This document shows positions 34,202-46,900 of a DNA stretch of 64,000 nt, piece by piece. The stretch is taken from assembly GCA_030248295.1 (NCBI GenBank), contig JASANH010001214.1:124001-188000 (forward strand), in the 5' to 3' direction. The translations under genes and the position numbers were made by a program. This stretch comes from Mesodorylaimus sp. YZB2_4 (lineage: Eukaryota > Nematoda > Enoplea > Dorylaimida > Dorylaimidae). Under the pieces are notes generated by a model that saw only the letters and a program-made list of their open reading frames with translations, searched no databases and had not been told where the DNA came from. Numbering within the stretch: position 1 is the stretch's first letter; each line of letters starts with the position of its first letter.

Positions 34202-36115
34202 TCACTTCCTTTTTCGTTTTCGATGATGCTTTTCTTCTGGCTTGGGACCCTCTATCGTTTTCGAAAACGGCATCGGTGATTTCGGACTTTCCGATGCCTT
34301 CATTGCGGTCCTCATCGACTTCTGACTTCCTGCCGTCTTAGCGGCTGTTTCTGCCGATTGAGGGCTTTTCAAAGGCTTCGACGCTGTTTTCACGGAATTC
34401 GGAACTTCAATCGTCTTTGAGGCGGTTTTCACTGATTTCGGACTTCCTTTTCCTTTGTTCTTCAAGGCTGGAATTTCAAGCGATCTCTTCTCCGTCGCTT
34501 TAGCGTGTTTAGACAGCTCGATCGATTTTACTTCCGGCTTTCCTGGTGACTTCCTCTTTACTTTCCTCGGCTTGGGATGATCCGGTGATTTACGCTTTGT
34601 CTTTCCGTCGGATCTCTTCTTCACCTTGGCCGCTTTGGGAATAGCAATCGGTTTAATGTCCACCTTCGCAGCTGGTTCTTTCATCACAGGAGGTTCCAGC
34701 GATTTGACTTCTGCATTTGTGGCCGGAATCTTGAAGATTTCTTTCGCTCCTTTGACTGGATGGACAGTCTTGGTTCCTCCTCCTACTTCTTTCTTCAGTT
34801 TTTGGGCGATGGGAATCACAGATGGGATGGGGCCTGTTTTCTTCTCTTTGACAGCGCCAGGCTCGTTTGCTTTTGGTTTTTCTTCCAACGCTTTGAGAGC
34901 AAGCTTTAAATAAGGTTCTCGTGGTACTTTTGCTTCGATCGCATCCGGCCTTTTCTTCTTTGACACGTGAATTGGATGACCACGTCTTGGTCGCCCGAAA
35001 TTAAAATGTCTGGCTTCCGTTTCGGGTTCGTCTGCGTCTGAACCTGAAATGCTTTGAGCGGCCAAATTCTCGTGATAACGCTTATCATTCACGATGAAAG
35101 AGGCCACCAGTCCGATGGCTAAAGCCAATACCACGATGGATATGGAAAAAAGAGTGGCGCCTGTTCCATGCTGACAATGTTGCTGTTTGCAATCGATCGG
35201 TGGACAATTTCCGAACAGAATCGAGTCCAAAAATTGCAGACTCGCGCCGCATGCCGTACCGCATGGACCTTTTTCGTTTGATTGCTTGCATAGATAGTCG
35301 CATGTCTGTTTTTGGCAACTGGATTCGTGGAAACGTTGGAGATAACATGAGTTGGTATTATTGCTGGACGAGTAGTGTTGGATATTTATTCGAATGCATC
35401 GTTCGCCGAGACCATAGTGGCATTGAATTGGGTAGTCAGTGTCGTTGCAAGATTTCGACAATGTCTCTACTAGTTTCGCCAAACTAGCTCGAATGTGTTT
35501 GCTCAAAGGTCCGAATTCCATATTGTTTTGTTTCGTATTCAACTTTGAATGATGTGAGCTGTCGATCAAAAATGAACCTTTCGTGATTGTCTTGGAGATT
35601 CGACTGAGGATAACAACGAGATCGATTAACACATCGGTTTCGTTGACTTTGAATTGATTCATCAGATCGATATCATTATTTGACACTTCTCGGTCTTCGT
35701 TCTCGTTCAGTTCGGTCACGAACATGTTCACCAGGGGCGTGCCATCGACGGGCAGTGATGTACTGGCTTCTCTCCGTTGTTCTCCTAGAGCAATAGCTTC
35801 GACCATGAAGTTTTTCGCTGCTTCGAGCTGTTCTCGATTAAACTGATTCGTAATGCCATACGTCGCAGCCCAACGTTTATTTTTGGCTCTTATTTCAAAG
35901 AAAAAGCTGGCTTTACTGCTCGACTTTATTATTTCTTCCATGAGAGCAATAAGCGCCGTCACTTTTTCGTTGATCTCTGTCGCCTGTGTTCCAGGATCGT
36001 TGACAACCATTCGAACAATCGCTTGCAATGATTTGGATTCTTTTGGTTGATTTGCGTTCGTGGTCACGACACTGAGGATGAGGAAGATGGTTGCGGTTTT
36101 AATACTGGCAAACAT
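34202..36115 (-). CDS. secreted/type I membrane protein with Lys/Pro-rich tail, unknown family (paralogue of 26187 gene)
   Basis: The ATG at 36115 gives MFASIKTATIFLILSVVTTN, a signal peptide; upstream in-frame codons are non-ATG. The protein is 637 aa from a single exon. The ectodomain shares with the 26187 gene the blocks VRMVVNDPGTQ, FFEIRAKNKRWAAT, PVDGTPLVNMFVTE and CHYGLGERCIRI, and the Cys-rich CDYLCKQSNEKGPCGTACG. A transmembrane helix (FSISIVVLALAIGLVASFIV) near residue 350 follows. The ~270-residue cytoplasmic tail is strongly basic and low-complexity, with degenerate KSxKTAxK and SPKS repeats ending EKHHRKRKRK; nothing like it is in the paralogue. The tail could bind acidic partners, cytoskeleton or nucleic acid; that is inference. 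The family is unrecognised. Confidence 0.8.
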   Translation of the reverse strand: MFASIKTATIFLILSVVTTNANQPKESKSLQAIVRMVVNDPGTQATEINEKVTALIALMEEIIKSSSKASFFFEIRAKNKRWAATYGITNQFNREQLEAAKNFMVEAIALGEQRREASTSLPVDGTPLVNMFVTELNENEDREVSNNDIDLMNQFKVNETDVLIDLVVILSRISKTITKGSFLIDSSHHSKLNTKQNNMEFGPLSKHIRASLAKLVETLSKSCNDTDYPIQCHYGLGERCIRINIQHYSSSNNTNSCYLQRFHESSCQKQTCDYLCKQSNEKGPCGTACGASLQFLDSILFGNCPPIDCKQQHCQHGTGATLFSISIVVLALAIGLVASFIVNDKRYHENLAAQSISGSDADEPETEARHFNFGRPRRGHPIHVSKKKRPDAIEAKVPREPYLKLALKALEEKPKANEPGAVKEKKTGPIPSVIPIAQKLKKEVGGGTKTVHPVKGAKEIFKIPATNAEVKSLEPPVMKEPAAKVDIKPIAIPKAAKVKKRSDGKTKRKSPDHPKPRKVKRKSPGKPEVKSIELSKHAKATEKRSLEIPALKNKGKGSPKSVKTASKTIEVPNSVKTASKPLKSPQSAETAAKTAGSQKSMRTAMKASESPKSPMPFSKTIEGPKPEEKHHRKRKRK

Positions 36116-37988
36116 TGATGTTGAAGGCGTGCGTGCAGACTCTGACAGCAGAAGAGGCGGCACAAAAGCTTGAGGGGGTCCAGAACTGACTGCACGAAAT
36201 AGAATTGGTTATATGTTTCCTGTTGTATGGTACACTGCCTTTGACACTGTACACTTTGTATTCGCTAGGCTTCTTGTTTCATGTAAAGTTCTACATACAT
36301 AGTGGTATTTTGAGCAGGGTCTTGTTCCACCAGCAGCTGTACATCGACATCTGACAAGTGACCAATGTCATGTCAAACTGATCGTGAGGTGCTGACTGAG
36401 CTCTTTTGTATCCTGACTTGTTAAGCACACTTAAAATCTTATATTCCATGCTGGGCTAAAACTGTTACGTGAAGTATGGCTATGTATGTAAGTCATAAAA
36501 TACACACTCACAATTTTGCTCTCCCTCAATCATCATGATACCTATTATTAGGGCTTACATGCCCGTATGGAGGCCTAGAAATACTGTAGGTACTTTTACT
36601 GGAATACATATATACGCCAGACCTGTGCGAAAGTCTATAAGCCCCTCACATAAAACCCCCAGAGTCGGACCCGTTTAAATCATAGCCCCTGGGGTGATAA
36701 ATGAGGATTTACAGGGGTATATCCCTATCATTGTGTGCGCCACGATTGTTTTGCCTGTATGTGACAATAGTCTGGCTAGCATACTCGCTGTAATCACAGT
36801 CGACTTTTCACAGTTGCACCATTGATTCCCGCAAGCTTCTATCCCCCGTCAGATGCGCAGTGACCGAGCTGGTGCAGATGGACCAAGATCCTGACTAGAA
36901 GGCCGATTTCGTTACAGAGTGGAGCAGTAGTCCTACGAGTATGTCTATCGCACACCTGTCTCTGGGTGACTCACCCAAACCCATCTCGCCCTCTGTCATC
37001 CCAAGAAGATGCTGTCGACGTTGGACCCTCGGCAGAAGTGCTAGTCAGACCTCAGAGGAAGCTGCTCGGTGACTAGTTGACTCCCAGCCTCGCATCAAAT
37101 CTCGATGCTGGCGGGCTGACATAAGACGAAAACAGGTGTAAGGCCTTAAGAAAGAAGCGGTATGGAAGATAGATCATAAAAATTCAAAATAATCTGCTCC
37201 CATCCGATACCTAAGGAGAGCTTGAGCTGATAAAAGCTAATGAATTACAGTAGCTGTAATAAATCAACGATCATAGCTGTAGGTTTGCATAACGTTATAA
37301 TCACATCATTTCAGCTCTTCGAAGAGAGTATGATTCGAGTTTTTGCAATGCTTCATGGCAAGTCGGTTAGCAGTTTACGAGCTATGGACAAAATTATGCA
37401 AATTTTCGTGTTTTGTCCCTTGTCCTCCGTGTCCGCGCACAGATCAGACAAAAGCCCGGCTGACCTGTTATAGAAATTCTTACGCGGGAGATTCAAATGG
37501 AGACCGTTTCAGAAACTGTGAAATGGTCTATAAGCGGCGCGATTTTGTTTCTCAAGAAAATCTGATATACAGACCACACACACTGTACATCGTACTGTAG
37601 TTTCTGCTGATATAATACTTGAAGCATAGAGTGCACACAACGGTCACTTTTTTGGTGGCAGATTTTGTGTAATGTGACAACAATTCAACGCCTGGCTGAT
37701 ACGTGTGCAAACAAGAAGGGGTGCATATATGTTCTATTGGACGGACAGAATCATACACTTGTACAGTATCAAATATATTAACTACTCAAACCATAATGCA
37801 GTTGCCACATAGTGTGGAATATGCGCACACAATACAATCCGTGCACCAAATCACGGCCACTCATGATTTTATGCGTGTCCGAATTTTCAAGTCCAAGTAG
37901 CAAGATTTCCTCGCAGCGGCTGCATCCAAACAAAAAATTGAGCGACCGATGTTCAAATAATAAATAGAAAACTGTGAAATTCTAAAGC
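36116..37988. other. intergenic, no gene recognised
   Basis: It lies between the 5' end of the paralogue gene and the 3' end of the NACHT-WD40 gene, both on the minus strand. No supported frame, RNA gene or clear polyadenylation signal was seen. Confidence 0.5.
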
Positions 37989-40900
37989 TTATAAAATCAC
38001 GCAAACTTTGGATGAACTATTGGCTGCGTTCTGCTTGTTCGCTTGTTTCTCTTTAGATGCACGCTCAAGTCGAGTTGTCGAAGTTGGATTGTCGTACAAG
38101 GAGGCTCGACTTCGACTCCGTTCCAGCTGTGCAAATACTTTACTCTGCTTTCTGTCCGATCTTTGAGGCTTGTCTAAACTGTTTCTGTCGCCTCGTTTTG
38201 TGGCACCCATACTCGGCGCTTCTTTGACTGCTGCATGACCCGCATTGCCACTGGCATTGGACCCAATGGAGCCCCCAGCAACCGCGTTTGGTGCAGGATC
38301 ACGTCCACTGCCGATTGAGCTCAGTGAGTTGGTGCCTGAGAGGAAAGGGCCGTGCTGTGTTGGATGAATAAGTGGGTGTAATGGAGAGGCTTACTTGCTA
38401 AGCTACTCATGCTCATGGCTCGTGACTGGCGACGTTTCTTAGCCGTTGTCGGTTCAGGGAACATGGGACAGTTGTGAAGGCATAAAATGGCCAAATGCGG
38501 GCATTGCTCGAGACGAACAAGGATGCGATGAGCGTCTGGCGTGGTCAGGATATCAACCACGGGCATTTGAGCATTGAAACAAGAAATTTGCTGGCCGCTT
38601 TCCGTCAACCAGGCGTATAGCCAACCGTCTTTACTTCCTGGAAACCCGAGACTGGTTTATGCAGGTGTGTTTCAGGTGCCAGTATCAAGCAATCGTACCT
38701 GACAATGCGATATTGCCATCAGGTGTCAATAATACGGATGCCACCGTTTTCTTATGCTCAACAAAAGCAGCCATGATCGCACCAGTATCGATATCCCACG
38801 AATACACAGTGTTGTCGGCCGCTGCCGAGACTACCACTGTGCACGTGTCATTAATAGCGCAGCAGACAATGGTATCGCTGTGTCCGACCAAGACTTGGGT
38901 CAGATAGCCTGTCGTGCCTTCCCATACTTTCAATGACTGATCAGCTGATCCAGTCACGAGCAACTTGGCGTCCGAACTTATAGTCAAGCAAGTAATCGGA
39001 TCCGTATGACATAGCTTAGCGCGCAGTGTGACTCCGCTCTCGTCTTCCATACTGATGTTCCAGATACGCATTCTAAAAACAGTATTATCAGTCACCAGCA
39101 GATGAGTCACTTGCTCAGGCTGGTGTTTATCATCAGACTTATGTCAGTGTAATACGTCAGGGTCCTTACTACTGGAGGGGAGTGACCGGTGGAGCTGATT
39201 GAGCTGGCGTCAAATACCCAGGCAAGCGATTTGAAGTCTTGTGCACAGTGCTCTCGCCTGTGCACACTGTGGTTGTAGGAAGGCACCTGAGGGTATATCA
39301 GGTGGACTGTGACATCAGTCAAATTGTTTTCCCGCACAATATTCTACGCTCACATGACAGCGGGTTCAGGCTGGTATAACCAGCATTCCTGGCTGTCGGG
39401 AGATCGATGCTCGCCACTGGCTGGGAGACGTCAGCCTCCCCGGTTGATGTTTCTAGAGAAGGTATAGTCGCGAGACTTGCCTTCCTCCAGTCGGAGTTTC
39501 AAACCCAAGAGATTTCGGTCGCTACTATCTCCCGCCGCCTGGGTGCGCTTGTTACACTGGTCTTACAAGCGAGGGGTCCAAGGTCCTCTGTAGCCCAAGA
39601 TTGGTAGGAAAGCTTATCCTGCAGAGCTTCGATCACGAGACCCTTTTCCGAATAAGTTTTACTTTCGATGGCGCAGTAACCAAGGTCAAGTAAAAACCAA
39701 AGTCAGCACCAGAGGATCCTTTATGAGAGCAGCAGCACGACGATGTCTTAACAGTCCTAGATTTTCCCCGCAGACAAACCAAGTACCCGTCCCAGAGTCA
39801 CCTCCTGGGCGCTTCCAGTATTGACCAAGTGGGAAACGACTGCAGAGGCCCCTTGAGAGTGTGCTAATCGAAATCACAGGCTAGTGCTTGGCCCACACCA
39901 CACCTCTGCCAAATGGGATGGACAAACACAAGGGTGGTCCCTAGTATCTAAAGTAAAACTATTATCAAGTCGAATCGAGTGAGCGAGATCAAGAAAGAGA
40001 GCTAATCTCACCAGAATCTGTTCCTGACTGCCCTAGTTCCTCCCCCACCGAGTCATGTGCACTAGTATAGCCCTCTTCCCTGGTAGGCCACAGCAAGCGG
40101 GAGAAAGTAATCGATTTCTCCTGGCTGGGAAACGTCAATCCCTCGGATGGATGTTTCAGCCACAGGTGTAGTCGCAAGACTTGCCTTATTCCAGCCAGAG
40201 CTTTTGGCCGGCCACCATTCTTTGCTACGCCTGCCAGGGTTAGCTTCGCTAGCCACACTCCCAAGAATTCCAGGTCCCCCCTAGCTGTAATAACTTGGTG
40301 CTTCAGTGTACTCTATTACCATAGAACATCTAGTGTGAGCAAGAGATGCACTATTTGTCGTCCTCCCTGGCCAAGAGGCCAAGCTGACTGGTTTTCCTAA
40401 CATTCGAGGGATTGATAAGACTAGGTCCTGGGCCCGAGCAACGCCTAAATGAAGGCCCTGCTCTGCTCCGCCCTGCTTCTTTGTCTGGCGAGATCAGCCT
40501 AGATCAGTGGACTTCTCGACGACCCGACGTTTGTAGCTGGCTCCTTTGATCCTGCGTGAGTCCCTTACTGGTGGTGGCGACAGTGAACGATACTCGCTGT
40601 AATGGTGGGCTGCGTGGGATGATTCAAACCTTACATCACAACGCAGTGGGCTCAGGGTTACTGCCTGAGAATCTAACTGTTTCAAAGCGGCAAAAGTCGC
40701 GACAAAAGTCGCGACAAAACTCACTCCTTGTCAGCGTCAGCTGTTTTCGCAATGACATCTTTATCACTGGCGAGTCGCATGGTGTCCCCGCATCCTTTCA
40801 ATGTCAGCACTTCGACCACGGAATCGCGATCATTGTCATCCATATCTCCACTTCCGCCGCCACCCAAACTAGGCCCTGTGGCTTGCCGAAGTGTGTGCAA

Positions 40901-43900
40901 GAGCCAGACACGGGCGATGCCACTGGCCTCGTGGGTCAAAACACGTGATCGATCGCTAAATATTTGGATTGTCCGAATCGGTGTGGTATGGTTCTGAAAA
41001 GCCAGTCCTTTGCACGCTTTTTACACCAGTCACCAAACAACCTTACGTCGTATCTTTTCAACTGCGCCCCATCAGCCATTGACCAAATCGAAACGACGCC
41101 TGTTGTGGATCCGCTGAACAGGAATGTGGTTTCTGGATCGAATTGCAAACAGCTGACCGTCGAGGGTGGCTCATCGCAAGTGATCCACAAGCAGTGGCAC
41201 ATTTCCATATCCCATAAGTAGACCAGACCAGCGTAGTTTCCAGATGCCCCGTACTTGTAATCTTTGGATATAGAAATGCAAGTTAAGTGGTTGCCCTCGT
41301 CTTGACGCCTTAGATCACCGGGTCGATCGATATTCCAAACGTGGATATTCTCAGCACTTCCAGAAATAAGGAAATGGCCATCCACGGTCACTTTCAATGA
41401 AGTGACAGCAGATGAGTGACAGTTTTGTGTGGACAGTAACTGAGCATTGTGCACATCGTAGCAATATATGTTGCCGTCAGTGCTACCAGCAAAGATTTGA
41501 CAGTCGTCAACTGCCATGGCCATGCAACAAATCTGAAACGACTCTATGAGGTACCTCATCCGACCTGCAACCTCCTCCAAAACCCTCACCTTGCCCTCGT
41601 GTCCTCTCAATTCGTGGATTTCTGTCCCCAAACACAACGAAAACACTTTCAATGTTTCGTCGTCACAAGCGACCATCAAAAACGTATCGTTCGAGGTTAA
41701 TTGAATGCATCGAACTGGTGCCATGAGGCCACTGATTTGGCTAATTTTGACGCCCTTCTCCATATCCCAAACGAATACAGTGAAATCGGATGAGCCTAAA
41801 TCAAAATCACAGCTCAAGGGGCAGCAAAAAATTCAAAATTGGCGATATGCAATAAAGGTTGTAATAAATTTCAAAAATTCAAGTGCACGGGCATTTTGTT
41901 AGGCTCACACCACACCATGCTTTCGACGGGCTCCCAATTTTAGGCTGATTGTGCCTCACACACAGGCTGCTTGTGAACATAGTCCGTGTGTTAGCTTACT
42001 TGTTGGCGAATTTATACTTGGCTCAGTCATATCAATACCAGACACTCAAAGAAGACAATCGAGTCAATGCCCCATCTGCATCCCGGGCATGCCCTTGTCA
42101 ACTTACCAGTGATCAAGTAATCGTCGGCCGAGGTCAATGCCAATGTGGTCACGGGTCCTGTGTGACCCTCGAATGTGCGCACTACTCGACCCGTTTCCAA
42201 ACACGTGATTTTCACCGTCTGATCAGCTCCGCTGGTTATCAAGTATTGATCATCTTGTGTAAACAGGATGGAGAAAGCGCGATCAGCGTGAGGGGTCAAA
42301 TTGTGGGAACAAGTGCCTTGGTGCAAATCCCATACTCGAACTGTACTGTCTGCTGAGCTACTCGCAAAAAGTTGGCCATTTTTGGATATTTCGAGACAAA
42401 TAATACGATCTTGGTGGCCTGAAGAACAATGGCTCGAATGGAGATTATAATATCACCTTAGTCACACTTCTTTTTACAGCAGTGCTAGTGTTTGGCGAAC
42501 AGACCATCGAGCCAGCCGAAGCATTCTTGAAGCTAGCTAAGCTACCAATATTTTTACTTCCCAAACCCCCTATCGTGGCACTTAAAACAACAGGGACAAG
42601 GTAGACAGACAAGGATGTATAAGCCATCTTATGGTGCATGCACAAAGAATGAACGTTTGAGCGAGAGTCGAACCCGAGCTCCCGCCCTACCCGTTCTAGA
42701 CTGTTAATCTCAGAGGCGCGAGTTCGATACCCTCTCTTGGATCAACTTTTTGTGTTATTTTGACAGGCAGATAACCTGACGCAAGACATGGGTTCGATTT
42801 CGAGCAAGAGAACGGTGACCATGGCTTCATGACATAAACATGCAAAGTGGTTCGTACCTGCGAAAGTTTTGACCAAAGTGTGCGATGCGATGTGGTACAT
42901 CCAAATCAATGCACTGCTCTTGTTCCCAGTGGCCAAAAGATGCTGGTAGTTGAGTGTGGGCTGAACAATTGTCCAAGTTCCCGCACTAGCTGACGCCCAA
43001 TCTTGTAATTTGAACGTGACCACCAGCGGACATAGAGGTGGCCTTATCCAACACGTTAACGGTACAATAAGCGGGGTGATGGAATAATTGTCCACCCAAG
43101 CCATGGCTTGCTCGACCAAATTATTGAGGACGTTCGTATTTCGACCTACCGAAATACAAATATCAGTGTTAGTTGTGGGCTCTTTCGAGCAACTACCATC
43201 CATTCTCGTCTTATGAGTCTAATCTATCGAAACATACGTCCACAGCACAAAGTGTTCACGAAGAGGACCGACGTGCTAAGGCATAATTTACACTAGTGGA
43301 GCCAACTTAATCACCCTCTCTAGCCTAGCAACCGAACCTAAAGCTAAATTAGCTTGCTAAAACAAGAAGCTACGATGCTCTTACCCACCTACTCGTACTT
43401 TCGCACATGGAGCATCCACTCACCTGAAACTGTAGACACACACGGATGAAAGAGATTTACGTCAAATGCTTTTGCCTCTCATAAATTTCCGATGACTATG
43501 GCACAAGAGAGGGAAGGCAGACACAGACACGCACTAGGCACCGAACGAGAATCCAGTAACTATAGCACATGATCGTCCAAGTCGTGTCTCGTTTTGCTCT
43601 ATCAACAGCTCGAGCATCACTCCATGGCAGGTAAGTAAGACCTTTGGGCCTCAGAGACGCGGACAGATTGTATCAAAAGGTGTGGGCAGTGTTGATGAGA
43701 AGCCAGGATTAGCAGAAGGTTCTAGGACCCGACTGGCGCCCTGGATGTTAGGTGGTACGGATATACAGCTATAACGAGCACTGTTTGTTGACGATATATG
43801 AATACTTTCCCCTCTATAAACCCCCTCTTTCTTGATTCTAGCAAGTGCGGGAGAGGTCTGGGACGTGTCACGCCGACAGAAGACATCATCGACAGGAAGT

Positions 43901-46900
43901 GTGCAATGATCCAGATAATTGGGTAGTGTAAATTATGCATACCTCGGGTATACCTCAATCGGCCTATCAATTCGGCGGCAAATAGTGTTTGTTCGTAACT
44001 GAGAGCGCATAACGCCGGTCTCAGGACCATGCCATACAAAACGTGCAAATTGTAATTGAGAATTTGTGATAAAGCGTGATCCATGACAGCCAGCAAATGG
44101 GCAAGACTCGTAGCACGCAATAACGCTTCCAAATATTCGAAATTGCACAAGCTCTGCTCTTCGAAAGAGTCAACTGAACCTGAAAGTTAAAAAATACGAA
44201 GCCATAAAAAGACAACCAGACAGAACATTTCATTTGACAAGAGTGTGACCAGCACGCCTGGCGGTCGGGAGTAATCGATACGCTCCCCTGGCTGGGACGT
44301 CAACCTCTTCGGTTGATGTTTCTAGCTTATATTCTGCTTGGAAACTTCGGTCTCAATCATCTCCCGCCGCCTGGGCGCGCTGGTTATAAGAGCGAGCCGC
44401 TTCTGAACAGTCAATTGCACAAATGGATTTTTGTGGAAAGTAGATATGGGAGCTGCTTCTGATGGCGCGTTCCTCAGTGATGGTGCCATTTTTGGTGCGG
44501 GAAACCGCGGCGGTTCAGCTGGTTGGTTGATTGGTCCCGTATTTCAGGCCAGCAGCCCTGACCCTGACCGCAGTTCTACTCCAAGCTAAGGGGTTTAGCT
44601 TGTGAATTGTTGCTGACCTTACTCACCTCCTCCGGCGATTCATCCAGTTCCGTCGAAAGTACGTCACGAGTAGAGAATCAGGAGACTGGTGGGGACGGTC
44701 CCTCTCTTCTCGCCCTTTCTTACGATTAGCCCAGGGCATTGTTGCTGGTAAAGGAATCAGGTGCCATCGGTGCAGGTGCTCCGAGGGGAGACGTCAGAAT
44801 GAGTCATGCCATGTGAGTTGGTCCCCCTCACCCACAACCCTGATTATCAGATTCTAATTGTTGGCCTATCGAAAAACCCGCGGGAAAAGAGAGGTGACAC
44901 GGCACGGGACATAGCTTAAATTTTTTAGAATCAGTTTCGTTGCTGCTAAAAGCATTTTGAAAGACTGAAACCAGCAATGTAAGGAAATACTTTATTCTGC
45001 TTGAGGAAATACCCTGTTAGATATTTCCACAGAGCAGCCCCCTCTCTGCATCCACCTGGAGCAACTCACCACCACCACCATAAACCCCCATGAGCCACCA
45101 GCCGCCTCGCATGCTATGTGAACGAGGGCTTATGCTTTGAAAAGCCCCGCGCCTCGCGAGACGAACCTAACCCCAGCAATACGGGTGGACGAACGCCGAA
45201 CCACCTGCACCGCGGTCACTGAGATCACGATGCAAACTTACCAGAATGGAGCAAATGGTACCACAAACACTGAACTCGTCGAATATTATACAAAACACCA
45301 TCTTCGCCGAATGCTGCAGCTGAGCTTTCCGTGTTGACTCGCAAAGGCTGAGGCATAACAAATTTGTGCACCACTTTTCCCTCCGTTGATGAGTCGACTG
45401 CGTCTACGCGCTCTGCATTTGCCCACGTATTGCTGAATAAATCAGCCAGATCAGTATGACATTTCTAGAAAATGACAAATTTTTCCATCGAGTTCTATTA
45501 TTCGAGCTTTAAAACTGACCTTCAGCTGCAAACTGCTATTCAAGTATCGATGCCGGACAAAACTACCGATGACAGCTTGCGACCACTGGAGTACTGCCTT
45601 GGCGTCGGTCAATTTCAAATTGATCAAAGGCCCTAAAAAAGCATATTTTCATACATACGCAAATATGGCAGATTTATATCCTAAAGACATACCAAGTTCA
45701 CTTTTGAATCTTATCCACAGGTTACTGGGGAATCGTCGCAGTCGAACCAATCCCTGTTCCGGGTATATCTTGTTCATTAACTCCCGATGGCACGAAAGAA
45801 GATCGAAGAGTTCCGTTTCGGTCAATCCATTGTATGCGCATTCCAAATAGCAGCAAATCTGTTGACATACGTCGTAACTAAACTGTTTTTCCAACTGACT
45901 GAATTTCTGGTCCAAATATGCGGGCAATGACGAAGTGGCCAAACCACCAGATTTACCACCATTGTTTGTCAAAGTTTGAACTTGTTGGAAACTAGACCAA
46001 TGCTGAGCTTCAAATGCCAAGAATTTAGCGAAAACTGGACTCGGAGTTGCCTTGAATGCCCCTTTCAGAAGTCCTTCTTGATCGGCGTTGATTGTGCGTT
46101 GGATTGGAGTCAGGTACGATTTGCAAATGTCAAGCATCTCCTGTTCGCTTAGATTGGGTAATTTGATCAAGCCTTTCGACGTGTCCCAGCGTCGAATGGG
46201 CAACTGGTCCAACGGGAATGCCGCATTCGCAGTGCCGATGACGATCACGTTGAGTGGTAGTGGCGATGGTAGCCAGGTGAAGTGCTGCTGGCCCTTGCCG
46301 CCCAGGTGAGGACCATATTTCACCTGCGAAAAAATGGAGCAGCGTGAGTTGAAAGTCAGTCCTTTCTTCACATCTCCTGAGATCATGGTCATGGCATAGG
46401 GTTCTGATCAATCATAATTGATGATCATCCCCCTCGGTCCCCCCTTAGGGAAAGGTCGCCCAAGCTGGCTTTGATATCTAGAATTGTTTGCAGACTGGTT
46501 CTTCTCCCTAGATCAAATGTCAAATCCAATCCAATCTGGTGACAAGTCGAAAAGCCTCCCCCCCCCGAATTCTGCGCATGCAAATTCCTTCTGCGCCTAG
46601 CATTGTGGTGCCGGGCTCTGACCCTGAAGTCTGTGTATCTAAGGCATCCTGGCAGCTCAGGGCACAGATAGTGCTACCGTCTTCGCCTAATTCTTATTCG
46701 TACCTGATGAATATCATCAATCAATATAACCACAGGATGACCAGTCTTCCTGACTGTCTCTGAACAAGCCAGCTCCAACCACTCGGCCATCTTATCGGCA
46801 CTGTAATATTCTCTGAACGCATTGAGTAGATCATCGAGCTGGTGGGCGTAGCACAGCTGCAAACACATGCTTCTAATAAGTTCGTGCACATATTGCGATT

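Noticed and set aside
34626-34913. Plus-strand frame of 95 codons opposite the Lys-rich tail
   Set aside because: It is the antisense shadow of the low-complexity minus-strand coding sequence.
40721-41817. Reading the WD40 stretch as one intronless 293-codon gene
   Set aside because: The run crosses two small introns with good splice ends; splicing them out joins the correct WD blades and keeps the whole 19-exon frame intact.
43951-43954. Donor GTATAC for NACHT-WD40 exon 11
   Set aside because: It leaves the wrong phase and produces a stop in exon 12. The GTATGC donor 11 bp further on gives a continuous frame.
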